Part shown: positions 46,670 to 55,136 of the stretch, one piece after another
How the letters are laid out: the number at the start of each line of letters is the position of its first letter
How positions within the stretch are numbered: position 1 is the first letter of the stretch
DNA from: JAENVU01 sp963801105
Lineage (GTDB): Bacteria > Actinomycetota > Acidimicrobiia > IMCC26256 > JAENVU01
DNA length: 64,000 nt
Direction of reading: 5' to 3'
NCBI GenBank assembly: GCA_963801105.1
Contig: CAWDDH010000003.1
Location: forward strand, 2,666,001-2,730,000
Notes under the pieces: generated by a model
Databases searched by the model: none
The model's input: only the letters and a program-made list of their open reading frames with translations
What the model was told of the DNA's origin: nothing
Made by a program: the position numbers and the translations under genes

Positions 46670-47619
46670 CAACGCCCCCCGGTGCGCAGCTCGACCCGGA
46701 TCTCGGTGTCGGTGGCGGCGGCGCGGGTGCGGGCGCGCAGGGTGCAGAAGGCGCAGCGGCCGGTCGGGGTCGGCGCGCCGCACTCGGTGCAGGGTCGGAG
46801 CGCGTCCCGTTCCTCGCCGGCCTGAGCGTCGAACGCGTCGTGGCCGCGGGCGAAGAACCCGTTGAGGAACGCGGCCTTGGTGCCCGGCGACTGCATCTCG
46901 AGCCGGTTCAGGGTGTCCTTGAGTCCGAGGTGGCGGTTCCCAGCGGCCATCGGGCACTCCTCGACCTGGTAGTCGATGCCGCGCAGCACGCAGTAGGCGG
47001 CCATCTCGCGCTCACCGAGCTTCACGAGCGGCTTCACCTTCCGGGCGAAACCCTCGCCCGCCGGAAGGACCGGGTACTGGCGGCCCAGGTAGCCGACCTC
47101 CCATTGCAGGACGTTGCCGAGGAGGACCGCCGCCTCGTCGTCGAGGTTGTGGCCGGTCGCGACGACGTCGTAGCCGTGGTCGAGCGCGACCTGGTTGAAC
47201 AGGTGGCGCTTGGACAGCCCGCAGGCGCCGCAGGGCGCGCGCCGGGTGGCGGCCGCCGCGGCCGGGATGTCGTAGTCGTACTCGCGACGGAGGTCGATCT
47301 CGTGCAGGGTCAGACCCCGTGAGCCGGTGAACGCCCGGACGTGCTCACCCGACGCGTCCGAGTACTCGCCGATCCCGAGTCCGAGGTACATGCCGTCGGC
47401 CGGGATCCCGATCTCGCCGAGCAGGTCCCACAACGCGAGGGAGTCCTTCCCGCCGGACACGGCCACGAGTACTCGCTCGCCCTCGGCGATCATGTCGAAG
47501 TCGTGGATCGCCCGACGGACCTGTTCGCGGCAGTGGTGCAGGAAGCAATCGCCGCAGAACGCGGCGTTGTGCCGGCGGATGTCGATGACGGCGGGCCGCT
47601 TGCAGCGCCGGCACTTCAC
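46669..47619 (-). CDS. ttuA: tRNA 2-thiolation enzyme, TtuA-type
   Basis: This 316-residue ATP pyrophosphatase has an N-terminal zinc ribbon (Cys3, Cys6, Cys22, Cys25), the PP-loop SGGKDS (55-60), CGACG (iron-sulfur cysteines), TGHNLDDEA, a third cluster Cys in EECPM and a C-terminal zinc ribbon (CTECGAPTPTGRCAFC). This full set marks the TtuA/Ncs6 group, not TtcA or TilS. TtuA in Thermus thiolates T54 of tRNA using sulfur carried by TtuB. A ThiS-like gene overlaps its start. In thermophiles s2T54 stabilises tRNA together with m1A58, made by the next gene. Confidence 0.88.
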   Translation of the reverse strand: MKCRRCKRPAVIDIRRHNAAFCGDCFLHHCREQVRRAIHDFDMIAEGERVLVAVSGGKDSLALWDLLGEIGIPADGMYLGLGIGEYSDASGEHVRAFTGSRGLTLHEIDLRREYDYDIPAAAAATRRAPCGACGLSKRHLFNQVALDHGYDVVATGHNLDDEAAVLLGNVLQWEVGYLGRQYPVLPAGEGFARKVKPLVKLGEREMAAYCVLRGIDYQVEECPMAAGNRHLGLKDTLNRLEMQSPGTKAAFLNGFFARGHDAFDAQAGEERDALRPCTECGAPTPTGRCAFCTLRARTRAAATDTEIRVELRTGGR

Positions 47620-47816
47620 GCGGCGCCTCCCGAGATCACGGGGCGGATCTCGACGTCGTCGGCGTCGGAGAGCCGGGCGTCGTGGGTGACCAGGGTGTCG
47701 CCGCGGATGACGAGCACCGCCTCCGGCACGAGGTCGAGGCGCGCGAGCAATGCAGTCACGCTCATCGGGCCGGGGACCTCGAGCTCACGTCGGGGATTGC
47801 GGAGCAGGACACGCAT
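47616..47816 (-). CDS. ThiS/MoaD-like sulfur carrier (TtuB-like) with C-terminal extension
   Basis: This 66-residue ubiquitin-fold protein fits ThiS/MoaD: LEVPGPMSVTALLARLDL and DDVEIRPVISGG. It should carry a thiocarboxylate on its last Gly for TtuA, whose GTG it overlaps. However, two Ala follow the GG, so the sulfur-accepting Gly is not terminal. Maturation by a protease would be needed, as for QbsE-like carriers cut by JAMM peptidases. No such protease or E1 enzyme is in the window. Confidence 0.8.
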   Translation of the reverse strand: MRVLLRNPRRELEVPGPMSVTALLARLDLVPEAVLVIRGDTLVTHDARLSDADDVEIRPVISGGAA

Positions 47817-47828
47817 GAGCCCTTCACG

Positions 47829-48029
47829 CTACCGGTCCCGGCGCACGCCCCTGATCTCGTAGATCTCGCCCGGCTTCACCGCGAACCGGATCGCGGGCTT
47901 GGTGGAATGGCGGGTCAGGCGGCGAAAGGCCCGGAACCCCGCGAGCCCGATGGTGATGCCGAAGGCGATGCGGCCCTCGCGTTTGGCGCGAGACTTGACG
48001 AGGCCGCCGAGCGCGCTGCCGAAGTTCAT
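47829..48029 (-). CDS. Small uncharacterised basic protein
   Basis: This 66-residue protein has a central hydrophobic stretch (about 20-32) between basic segments and ends PGEIYEIRGVRRDR. No family is recognised. It overlaps the upstream membrane-protein gene by ATGA and lies 12 nt before the TtuB-like gene, so it is in the same transcription unit. Confidence 0.5.
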   Translation of the reverse strand: MNFGSALGGLVKSRAKREGRIAFGITIGLAGFRAFRRLTRHSTKPAIRFAVKPGEIYEIRGVRRDR

Positions 48030-48256
48030 ACGCGACGGATCTCGACGATCGTGGTGAGCTTCTTGCCCTTCCGGCGACCGAGGAGGAAGACGCCGGCGAG
48101 GAGCAAGCCGACCGCGATCGCGCCCGCCGTGATGGCGAGCTGCTTCGTGCTCGTCAGCTGGTCGTCGACCTCGCCGCCGATCTCGCGCAGCTTCGCCTCG
48201 ATGTCGGCACGGGTGATGGGGTCGCCGGACGTGCCGGGGGTGGTGCGCGAGCTCAC
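48026..48256 (-). CDS. DUF3618-like small membrane protein
   Basis: This 76-residue protein has an N-terminal acidic helix (ADIEAKLREIGGEVDDQL), one membrane helix (about 40-60) and a basic end. The layout resembles DUF3618 proteins that accompany actinobacterial holin-X genes. GTG 48256 overlaps the preceding stop. The family call is tentative. Confidence 0.6.
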   Translation of the reverse strand: MSSRTTPGTSGDPITRADIEAKLREIGGEVDDQLTSTKQLAITAGAIAVGLLLAGVFLLGRRKGKKLTTIVEIRRV

Positions 48257-48585
48257 GCGGAACCGTCCTTCGTCCTTGTGCCGACCTTGAAGACGGTCAA
48301 CGCCGTGCCCAGCAGCGCCACGATCACGATGACGTAGGGCACGAAGGACCAATTGCCGTCGAAGGCCGAGGTCTCCTGCTGCACGACCCGGAGCACGCCC
48401 ACGGCGGCGAAGACCACGCCGGCGCCGAGGAGCAGCGATCCGAGGATCCCGAACGCCAGCACGCGCCCGAGCGACTTGAGCGGCTCGGTCGTCTCCTGCT
48501 TGAAGTAGGCGACGACCAACTCGTACAGCTCGCGCACCGCTTGCGGGATGGGTGCTGGACGATCGGCCACCAAGGGATTCAACAC
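48253..48585 (-). CDS. Actinobacterial holin-X/phage-holin-family membrane protein
   Basis: This 110-residue protein has an amphipathic start (VRELYELVVAYFKQETTEPL) and two membrane helices (about 42-68 and 80-102), as in the chromosomal Holin-X family. The name is by fold only; no phage genes are near, and the neighbours are cell-wall and tRNA genes. The start is GTG 48585, or TTG 48582 which exactly overlaps the dacB stop. Confidence 0.68.
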   Translation of the reverse strand: MLNPLVADRPAPIPQAVRELYELVVAYFKQETTEPLKSLGRVLAFGILGSLLLGAGVVFAAVGVLRVVQQETSAFDGNWSFVPYVIVIVALLGTALTVFKVGTRTKDGSA

Positions 48586-50051
48586 GCCGCCTCCGCGTCC
48601 GGGCAAGCCCTGGGCGGAATCGGCGCTTTGGGGGCCGGGACCAGCGCGGCGGGATCCGCGACCCCCGGATAGCCCTGGATGGTGCCCGCCATCGTCTCCC
48701 GGAGCGAGAACGCGGTCGACTCTCCGAAGGAGCCGTTGAGCAGCAACGCGAACGTGAGCGGCCGGTCCGCGTCGACGAATCCGGCGAGCGCGCTGACGCC
48801 GCTGAGGGTGCCCGTCTTCGCCCGGAGGTTCCCGGCGAGCGGCGTTCCCTGCAACCGCGGCGCGAGCGTGCCGCGTTCCCCCGCCACCGACAGCCCGTCC
48901 CGGATCGTGCGGAAGGCGGGTCGACGGGTGAGGTCCAGGACGTCGACGAGTGTGGCGCAGCGGAGAGCGTCGCGGGCGGAAAGACCGGAGCCGTCGACGA
49001 TCGACGCGCCGGTGAGGTCCACACCGAGCGCGCGGAGCCGGTCCCGCAGCACCGCGACCCCGTGCTCGGTGCTCCCCGCTCCCGTCGTGGTCCCGAGCTG
49101 TCGCAGCAGCATCTCGGCAGTGAGGTTGTCGCTCGCGCTCAGCATCTCGGTGACGACCGTCGGGAGCGGGTCGGAGCGGATCGCGGCCACGGTCCGGGCG
49201 TCGCCGGGCTCGCGGGCGGCGACGCCCGGAGCGCCGACGGCGATGCCCCGGGCGTCGAGCAGGCGGGTGAGCTCCGTGGCGGCATTCACCGCCGGGTCGG
49301 CGACCGCGCCGCCGGAGCCGTCGGCTCCGGCGAAGCCGTCGTTCACCGTGAGCGCGCCGATCGGGCCGATCGCGGCCCTGGCCCCGGGCGACCAGCTCTC
49401 CAGCGAACGGGTCCGGTCGTAGGCCCGGTCGACCCCGGCGATGCCACCCGGGATGTCGCGAACCCCCTTCGCGGCGATGCGGTCCGCGAGCTCGGCGAGC
49501 GGCGTGGCCGCAAGGCCCGCGTACTCGGGGTCGCGGGCGAGGGCGGCGATCCGCTCCGGGGTCGCGAGCAGCGGATCGCCTCCGCCGACGAGGTACAGGC
49601 GATCCACGCGACCGGCCGCGTCCGGTGCCGCGGTCGCGACGGCGCGCGTCGTGAAGCGGAAGTCCGATCCGAGCGCGTCGAGCGCTCCCGTCGCGGTGAG
49701 GAGCTTGAGCGTGCTCGCCGGGACGAGCGCGAGCTCGGTGCCGGCAGCCGCCAGCGGGACGCCGCTCCCCTCCTGGCGTACGTCGAAGCAGACCTGGTTG
49801 CTCCCCGCCGCGCCTCCCAGGGCGGCGCCGAGGCGGGCGTCGCCGACGAGATCGACGATCGGCTGGGGGACGCGGCGCGCCGACCACAGCGGGGTCCCGA
49901 GCGTCGCCGTGGGGGCGGACGCCGTGGCCGTGTCGGGCGTGCGCAGGGCGAGCGTGATCGCGACGACCGCGACGAGCACGAGCGCGACGGTGAGGAGCCG
50001 GCGCACGAGTGCCCCGTGGGGTCGACGCCGACGCGTGGGGGTGTCAGGCAA
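48579..50051 (-). CDS. dacB: D-alanyl-D-alanine carboxypeptidase/endopeptidase (PBP4 type)
   Basis: This 490-residue class C PBP has an N-terminal membrane anchor (about 17-36) and all three active-site motifs: STLK (Ser113, Lys116), SDN in SASDNLTAE, and KTG in LRAKTGTLSG. It trims or cuts peptidoglycan peptides outside the membrane. The apparent start is TTG 50051, overlapping the upstream gene by 8 nt; a later GTG before the anchor is possible. Confidence 0.92.
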   Translation of the reverse strand: MPDTPTRRRRPHGALVRRLLTVALVLVAVVAITLALRTPDTATASAPTATLGTPLWSARRVPQPIVDLVGDARLGAALGGAAGSNQVCFDVRQEGSGVPLAAAGTELALVPASTLKLLTATGALDALGSDFRFTTRAVATAAPDAAGRVDRLYLVGGGDPLLATPERIAALARDPEYAGLAATPLAELADRIAAKGVRDIPGGIAGVDRAYDRTRSLESWSPGARAAIGPIGALTVNDGFAGADGSGGAVADPAVNAATELTRLLDARGIAVGAPGVAAREPGDARTVAAIRSDPLPTVVTEMLSASDNLTAEMLLRQLGTTTGAGSTEHGVAVLRDRLRALGVDLTGASIVDGSGLSARDALRCATLVDVLDLTRRPAFRTIRDGLSVAGERGTLAPRLQGTPLAGNLRAKTGTLSGVSALAGFVDADRPLTFALLLNGSFGESTAFSLRETMAGTIQGYPGVADPAALVPAPKAPIPPRACPDAEAAC

Positions 50052-51531
50052 GGTCGCGGCGGGCGCGGAAGCGCGCGTAGCGATACAGGTGTCCGAGCGC
50101 GGTCACCGCGCGGTTCGACGACGCGTAGCAGAGGCGGCCGGTGTCACGGACGGCCTGGGGTCCCGCGTTGTCCGGGATCGCGACCGCCAGCTCGGTCGCG
50201 GTGAGGATCGGCTTGGCGGTCGCGTCGCTGATCTCGGCGGCAGCCTGTGCGAACCGCGCGTCCTGCCGCTCGTGGTAGTCCACGATCCGCTCCAGTCCGT
50301 CGCCCGGGTAGAACGGACCGTCGCGCATGAGGCGCGCCTGGTTGCTCTGGATGCCGAGGCCGAGGTAGACGATCGCGTCGATCGCCGGGTGCGACGCGAC
50401 CATCTCCATCACCTCGGGGATCGTGTCGCGTGTCTCCCCACCGGCGAGGTCGATCGGGTTGTTCCGGCTCCAGCGGGGTGGCAGCTTCGTGTCGATCGTG
50501 GCCCGCAGGTCGTCGGGCATGGGCGCGAGCACGAGGTCTCGGTGTGCGGTGATGGCGTCGGCGGTCACGACGCCCCAGCCCCCGGCGGTGGTCATCACCG
50601 CGACATTCGGTCCGGTCGGCAACGGCTGGGTCGCGAACGTCGCAGCCGCCTCGTAGGCCTCCTCGACGGTGGCGGCACGCGTGGCGCCGGCCTGGCGGCA
50701 CATGCCGTCGAAGACGCGATCGTCGCTGGCGAGCGCGCCCGTATGGCTCGCCGCCGCGCGCTGGCCGCCCGCGGTGGCCCCGCCCTTCAGGAGCACGAGC
50801 GGCATCCGCGCGCTGACGCGCCGGATGCGCTCGAAGAACCCGCGACCGTCGGCGATGCCCTCGACGTAGGCGAGGCCCACGCTCGTGGCCGGGTCCGATG
50901 CGTAGTACTCGAGGTAGTCGGGCACGGTGACCATCGCCGCGTTGCCGGCGCTCACCGCGCGGCTGATGCCAATGCCGGTCTGCACCGCGTAGTTGAGGAA
51001 GCTCGAAACGAAGTTGCCGCTCTGGCTCGCGACTCCGATCGAGCCGGCGGGCGGATACGGCGCGACGATCTGCGCGCAGAGCCGCGTGGGTGTGCTCACG
51101 ACACCCTGACCGTTCGGTCCTGCGAGGAGCATGCCCAGCTCCTCCGCGAGCGCGACGAGCTCCTGCTCGGCCTGCCGCCCTTCGTCGCCGGCCTCGCCGT
51201 ATCCGGCGCTGGTCACGAACGCGGCCGTGATGCCCCGCCGCGCGCAGGCGCGCAGGAGGTCGGGGTTGGCGGCCGCCGGGGTGCACACGAAGACGAGGTC
51301 GATCGGGGCGTCGGCCGGGAGGTCGTCGACACTGGTGAGGGTCTCGACGCCGAGGATCGTCCCGCCGTCGCGGTTGGTGGCGTACACCCCGCCGCGGTAG
51401 CCCTGGCTGAGCACGTTGTGCAGGGTGACGAAGCCGAACTTGCCCGGATGGCTGGACGCGCCCGCGACGAGGATCGCGCGCGGGTCGAACAGCGCGCGAA
51501 AGCGGTCGGGTGCGATCCCGTCGGTGCTCAC
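50044..51531 (-). CDS. NDP-forming acyl-CoA synthetase, alpha (CoA-binding/ligase) subunit
   Basis: This 495-residue protein has a CoA-binding Rossmann domain (ILVAGASSHPGKFGFV), a succinyl-CoA-synthetase-like domain (GSIGVASQSGNFVSS) and the ligase domain with the phosphorylatable His in ASHTGALASDD. It makes acyl-CoA from an acid and CoA with ATP, or the reverse to gain ATP. Many bacteria fuse alpha and beta; here the ATP-grasp beta subunit is the adjacent upstream gene, overlapping by GTGA. The acyl substrate is unknown. Confidence 0.88.
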   Translation of the reverse strand: MSTDGIAPDRFRALFDPRAILVAGASSHPGKFGFVTLHNVLSQGYRGGVYATNRDGGTILGVETLTSVDDLPADAPIDLVFVCTPAAANPDLLRACARRGITAAFVTSAGYGEAGDEGRQAEQELVALAEELGMLLAGPNGQGVVSTPTRLCAQIVAPYPPAGSIGVASQSGNFVSSFLNYAVQTGIGISRAVSAGNAAMVTVPDYLEYYASDPATSVGLAYVEGIADGRGFFERIRRVSARMPLVLLKGGATAGGQRAAASHTGALASDDRVFDGMCRQAGATRAATVEEAYEAAATFATQPLPTGPNVAVMTTAGGWGVVTADAITAHRDLVLAPMPDDLRATIDTKLPPRWSRNNPIDLAGGETRDTIPEVMEMVASHPAIDAIVYLGLGIQSNQARLMRDGPFYPGDGLERIVDYHERQDARFAQAAAEISDATAKPILTATELAVAIPDNAGPQAVRDTGRLCYASSNRAVTALGHLYRYARFRARRDLA

Positions 51532-52172
51532 GCCCGGACCTCGACGAGCGCGTCGACTGCGACCGGCCGTCCGTCGACGACGATGAGCGGGTTGAGGTCC
51601 ACGCTCTGGATGTCCGGACGGGCGTCGGCCAGCGCCGCGAGGCCGGTGATCACCTCGGCGAGGGCGGCGCGGTCGACCGCGGGTTCACCGCGGAACTCGC
51701 CGAGGAGGGTCTGGGTCGCGAGGTCCTCGATCAGCTCGTCGGCGTCGACCGGTGTGAGCGGCACCAGCCGGAAGGCCACGTCGGCCACGGCCTCGGCGAG
51801 GACCCCGCCGACGCCCAGCATCACCGTCGGTCCGAACTGGGGATCGAGGTGGAGGCCCGCGATCAGCTCACGGTTGCCGGCGAGCATCGGGGCGACGAGC
51901 AGCGTGACCGGGCCGTCGTCCGGGGTCGCTGCGCCCAGCAGTGCCCGGGCCGCCTGCGCCACCGCGGCCGCGTCGCCCAGGCGGAGCCGGACGAGGCCCC
52001 GCTCCGTCTTGTGCGCGATCGCGTCACCGTTCAGCTTCAGCACGACCGGATACCCGATGGCATCGGCCGCCGCCACCGCCGCGGGCGCGTCGGGCACGAT
52101 CCGCTCGTCGGGCACCGGGATCCCGTAGGACGCGACGAGTGCCTTCGATTCCGCTTCGGAGAGGGTCGGCAC
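51528..52172 (-). CDS. NDP-forming acyl-CoA synthetase, ATP-grasp (beta) subunit
   Basis: This 214-residue ATP-grasp_5 protein has SEAESKALVASYGIPV, PVVLKLNGDAIAHKTERGLV and LNPLIVVDG at the end. It should bind the nucleotide and phosphorylate the His of the alpha subunit encoded next. The GTG start at 52172 leaves 138 nt to the upstream Nudix gene. Confidence 0.87.
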   Translation of the reverse strand: MPTLSEAESKALVASYGIPVPDERIVPDAPAAVAAADAIGYPVVLKLNGDAIAHKTERGLVRLRLGDAAAVAQAARALLGAATPDDGPVTLLVAPMLAGNRELIAGLHLDPQFGPTVMLGVGGVLAEAVADVAFRLVPLTPVDADELIEDLATQTLLGEFRGEPAVDRAALAEVITGLAALADARPDIQSVDLNPLIVVDGRPVAVDALVEVRA

Positions 52173-52310
52173 GGCCCGGGACCGTATCGCGCCCGCCTCC
52201 GGGCCTGGGCTCAGCGCGGATCGGACGGGGCGTGCAGATCGAGGCGCGGGAGACGGTCCGGACGCGCTCGGCGAAGGAGGCGGACATCGCGGTCGGCCCG
52301 GCGACGAGGG

Positions 52311-52694
52311 CTACGGCGCGCGATCAGGACGACCCGTGAGCTTCGCGACGAAGCGATGCAGCTCGGGTTCGATCCGCGCGTCGGGCGTGACCTCGTCGAA
52401 GCGCCACCACCGGTGCCCACCGAACTCGGCTGGGTCGGGCCGCACCCGCAGGTCGACCGTTCCGCGGAACGCATACCAGAGCGTGACGTCGACATGTCCG
52501 GCGTCGATCCCGACCGTCTCGGTGCGCGTGACGAACACCGGATGATCGTCGAGGACCGGAACCGTCACTCCGAGGTCTTCGCGGAGCTCGCGCTCGGCCG
52601 CCCGGGCCGGGGTCTCCTTGGGCTCGACGTGGCCGCCCGTCGACACCCACAGGCCTGCGTTGCGGTGATCGACGAGCAGCAACGCGCCGGTCAT
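52311..52694 (-). CDS. Nudix hydrolase
   Basis: This 127-residue protein has a Nudix box GHVEPKETPARAAERELREDLGV, close to GX5EX7REUXEEXGU with Asp for the second Glu of the EE pair. It hydrolyses nucleoside diphosphates linked to X, substrate unknown. The first beta strand seems short, so it may be a little truncated, or the start may be upstream inside the acyl-CoA synthetase gene. ATG 52694 overlaps that stop. Confidence 0.8.
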   Translation of the reverse strand: MTGALLLVDHRNAGLWVSTGGHVEPKETPARAAERELREDLGVTVPVLDDHPVFVTRTETVGIDAGHVDVTLWYAFRGTVDLRVRPDPAEFGGHRWWRFDEVTPDARIEPELHRFVAKLTGRPDRAP

Positions 52695-54259
52695 ACCGCC
52701 CGGTCGGGCCAGAACTCGTCGCGCAGGACCCGCTTGAGGAGCTTGCCCGCGTCCGTGCGTGGGAGCTCGTCCCGGACCTCCCACCCGCGAGGCACCTTGT
52801 ACTTCGCCATGTTCGCCTCGGCGAACGCGCGCAGGTCCTCGAGATCGATGGTCGCGCCCGGCTTTGCCTGGGCGATGCAGTACACGCTCTCGCCCCACTC
52901 GTCGTCGGGGATGCCCAAGACCGCCACGTCGAGGAGCTTCGGGTATCCGTGGAGGACCGCCTCGATCTCCGCCGGGTAGATGTTCACCCCGCCCGAGATG
53001 ATCATGTCCTTCTTGCGGTCGCAGATGTAGAGGTAGCCCTCGTCGTCGGCGTACGCGATGTCGCCGACGGACTTCCACGCACCGTCCTCGTACTCGTTGA
53101 GCCGCTCCTCGGTGCGGTGGTAGCCGTCCATCGCCAGACCGGTCGACATGAACAGCTCGCCCTGCTCCCCGGGCGCGGCCTCCGTGCCGTCGTCCTTCAC
53201 GATGCGGAACCCGATGTCGCCGTAGGTCTTCCCGCACGAACCGGGCTTGCGGAGCTGGTCCTCCGGGCGGAGCACGGTGATGATGCCCATCTCGGTCGAG
53301 CCGTAGACCTCGAAGAGGAAGCCGTCGCCGAGCTTGGCGATCACCTCCTCCTTGAGTGCGTAGGGCACTGGCGCCGCGTTCGCGATGAGGCAGCGCATCG
53401 ACGAGCAGTCCGCAGCGGCGAGGACGTCATCCGGCAGGGAGACGATGCGCTTGAGCTGGGTGGGCGCCGAGAACGTGTTCGTCACCCGGTGGCGCTTCAC
53501 GGCCTCGAGCCATGCCTTCGGGTCGAAGCGGCGAAGCACGACGATCGGCGACCCGGCCGAGTGGTTGAGCGACACGAACGCGAGCGGGCCCGAGTGGTAC
53601 ATGGGGCCGGTCGTGATGTGCACCTCGTTCCCCATCTGGAAGCCGAGCTCACCGAGCAAGGCGAACACGATCTGCGCGTTGGTGCTCGTCCGCAGTGCTC
53701 CCTTGGGCTTCCCGGTGGTGCCGCTCGTGTAGAGCATCTGCGCGCCGACGGCCGACGCGTCGACGGCCCCGGGCTCGACGGCGGGCTGGTCGCCGATCAC
53801 GGTGTCCCAGGCGACGAAGCCTTCCGGCAGCGGCTGTTCCACCGCGGTGGCGCAATAGCCCACGAGCGCCCGGACCTGGGGGATGCGGTCGCGAACCGAC
53901 GCGATCAGCGGCGCGTAGTCGGCGTCGGCCACGACGAGGGACGCGTCGGAGTTGTCGATCACGTAGGCCATCTCGTCCGCGGTGAACCGGTACGAGAGGG
54001 GCACCGCGACGAGCCCGGCCTTGCGGGCGGCGTGGACGACGGCGATGGTCTCGAGCGAGTTCGGGCCGCACCAGACGATGCGGTCGCCGGGGTGGGCGCC
54101 CAGGGCCCAGAGGCCGTGGGCGAGCCGGTTCACGAGGTCGTTGAGCTCGCGATAGGTGGTGGTGGAGAATCGCGCGCCGTGGCTGGCGTCCACGATCACG
54201 GCGAGGCGGTCGGGCGCACCGTCGGCGTGCAGCTTCAGGACGTCGGGCATGGCGGCCAT
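52691..54259 (-). CDS. AMP-forming acyl-CoA synthetase (ANL family)
   Basis: This 522-residue enzyme has the ATP loop YTSGTTGKPKG, YGSTEMG, the DRKKDMIISGGVNIYP hinge and the catalytic Lys in TDAGKLLKR. It activates a carboxylic acid as acyl-AMP and then CoA thioester. It resembles FadD-type or short/medium-chain ligases. It is a coupled neighbour of a Nudix hydrolase. ATG 54259, with an internal alternative at 54250. Confidence 0.9.
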   Translation of the reverse strand: MAAMPDVLKLHADGAPDRLAVIVDASHGARFSTTTYRELNDLVNRLAHGLWALGAHPGDRIVWCGPNSLETIAVVHAARKAGLVAVPLSYRFTADEMAYVIDNSDASLVVADADYAPLIASVRDRIPQVRALVGYCATAVEQPLPEGFVAWDTVIGDQPAVEPGAVDASAVGAQMLYTSGTTGKPKGALRTSTNAQIVFALLGELGFQMGNEVHITTGPMYHSGPLAFVSLNHSAGSPIVVLRRFDPKAWLEAVKRHRVTNTFSAPTQLKRIVSLPDDVLAAADCSSMRCLIANAAPVPYALKEEVIAKLGDGFLFEVYGSTEMGIITVLRPEDQLRKPGSCGKTYGDIGFRIVKDDGTEAAPGEQGELFMSTGLAMDGYHRTEERLNEYEDGAWKSVGDIAYADDEGYLYICDRKKDMIISGGVNIYPAEIEAVLHGYPKLLDVAVLGIPDDEWGESVYCIAQAKPGATIDLEDLRAFAEANMAKYKVPRGWEVRDELPRTDAGKLLKRVLRDEFWPDRAV

Positions 54260-54431
54260 GGCACTCCTCGATCTGGCTCGGGCCGGACCCTACCGGCGCC
54301 TCGTCGCCGGCGGCCGCGCCGCCGGTCGCGCGATCGACGTGCAGATGGCCCCTTCTCGCGCCGATACCCACTGGGTGCCCGCCCCGGCCGGGGTCGGCGC
54401 GCCATGATGGGGCCGTCACCCCGGAGGGAAC

Positions 54432-55136
54432 GTGATCTCAGTCGTCGTCCCGGCGTACAACGAGGCCGCGCTGCTCGGCAGCGTCATGCGCGACATGGTC
54501 GACGGACTCCGCGCGACCGGCGAGCCCTTCGAGGTGCACCTCGTCGAGAACGGCTCCGACGACGGCACCCCGGCGATCGCGGCGCGCATCGCCGCCGCGG
54601 TGCCCGAGGTCGAGCATCACACCATGCGGGTCGCGAACTACGGCGAGGCGCTCCGGACCGGTCTCCTCGCGGCCCGGGGCGATGTCGCGGTCATCTTCGA
54701 CGTCGACTTCTGGGACCTCCAGTTCATGAAGCACGCGTTGACCGTGCTCGACGCGTCCGCCGACCCGGTTGGTCCGGTGATCGTCGTCGGGTCCAAGCGC
54801 GCGCCCGGGTCCCAGGACGACCGCGCCGCCGCCCGCCGCCTGGCCACCGCGGTCTTCTCGGGCATCCTCCGGTCCGCGTTCGGGCTCACCGTCTCGGACA
54901 CCCACGGCATGAAGGTGCTGAACCTCGGGGCGCTCCGCCCCGCGGTCACGGCGTGTCGCAACGGCTCGGACCTCTTCGACACCGAGCTGGTCCTGCGGGC
55001 CGAGCGCGGGGGGTACCGGGTCGCGGAGATCCCGGTCACGGTGCGCGAGCTGCGGCCCGCGCGCACCTCGATCGCCCGCCGGGTCCCCCGCACCCTGCTG
55101 GGCCTGGCGAAGCTGCACCGCTCCCTGGCCCGGTGA
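54432..55136 (+). CDS. Glycosyltransferase family 2
   Basis: This 234-residue GT-A protein opens ISVVVPAYNEAALLGSV and has LVENGSDDGT and the DxD-like FDVDFWD. It lacks C-terminal membrane helices, so it is probably cytosolic or peripheral. GGAGGG (54422-54427) precedes the GTG start. Its stop overlaps the NagA start, so it may work on amino sugars, but that is inference. Confidence 0.83.
   Translation: MISVVVPAYNEAALLGSVMRDMVDGLRATGEPFEVHLVENGSDDGTPAIAARIAAAVPEVEHHTMRVANYGEALRTGLLAARGDVAVIFDVDFWDLQFMKHALTVLDASADPVGPVIVVGSKRAPGSQDDRAAARRLATAVFSGILRSAFGLTVSDTHGMKVLNLGALRPAVTACRNGSDLFDTELVLRAERGGYRVAEIPVTVRELRPARTSIARRVPRTLLGLAKLHRSLAR

Noticed and set aside
48253..48585. Prophage remnant suggested by a holin-like protein
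   Set aside because: No phage structural, integrase or lysis genes are near; Holin-X family proteins are normal chromosomal genes in actinobacteria.
54260..54431. RNA gene or extra gene between the acyl-CoA synthetase and GT2 genes
   Set aside because: The 172-nt divergent gap has GC-rich repeats but no recognisable structure or coding frame.
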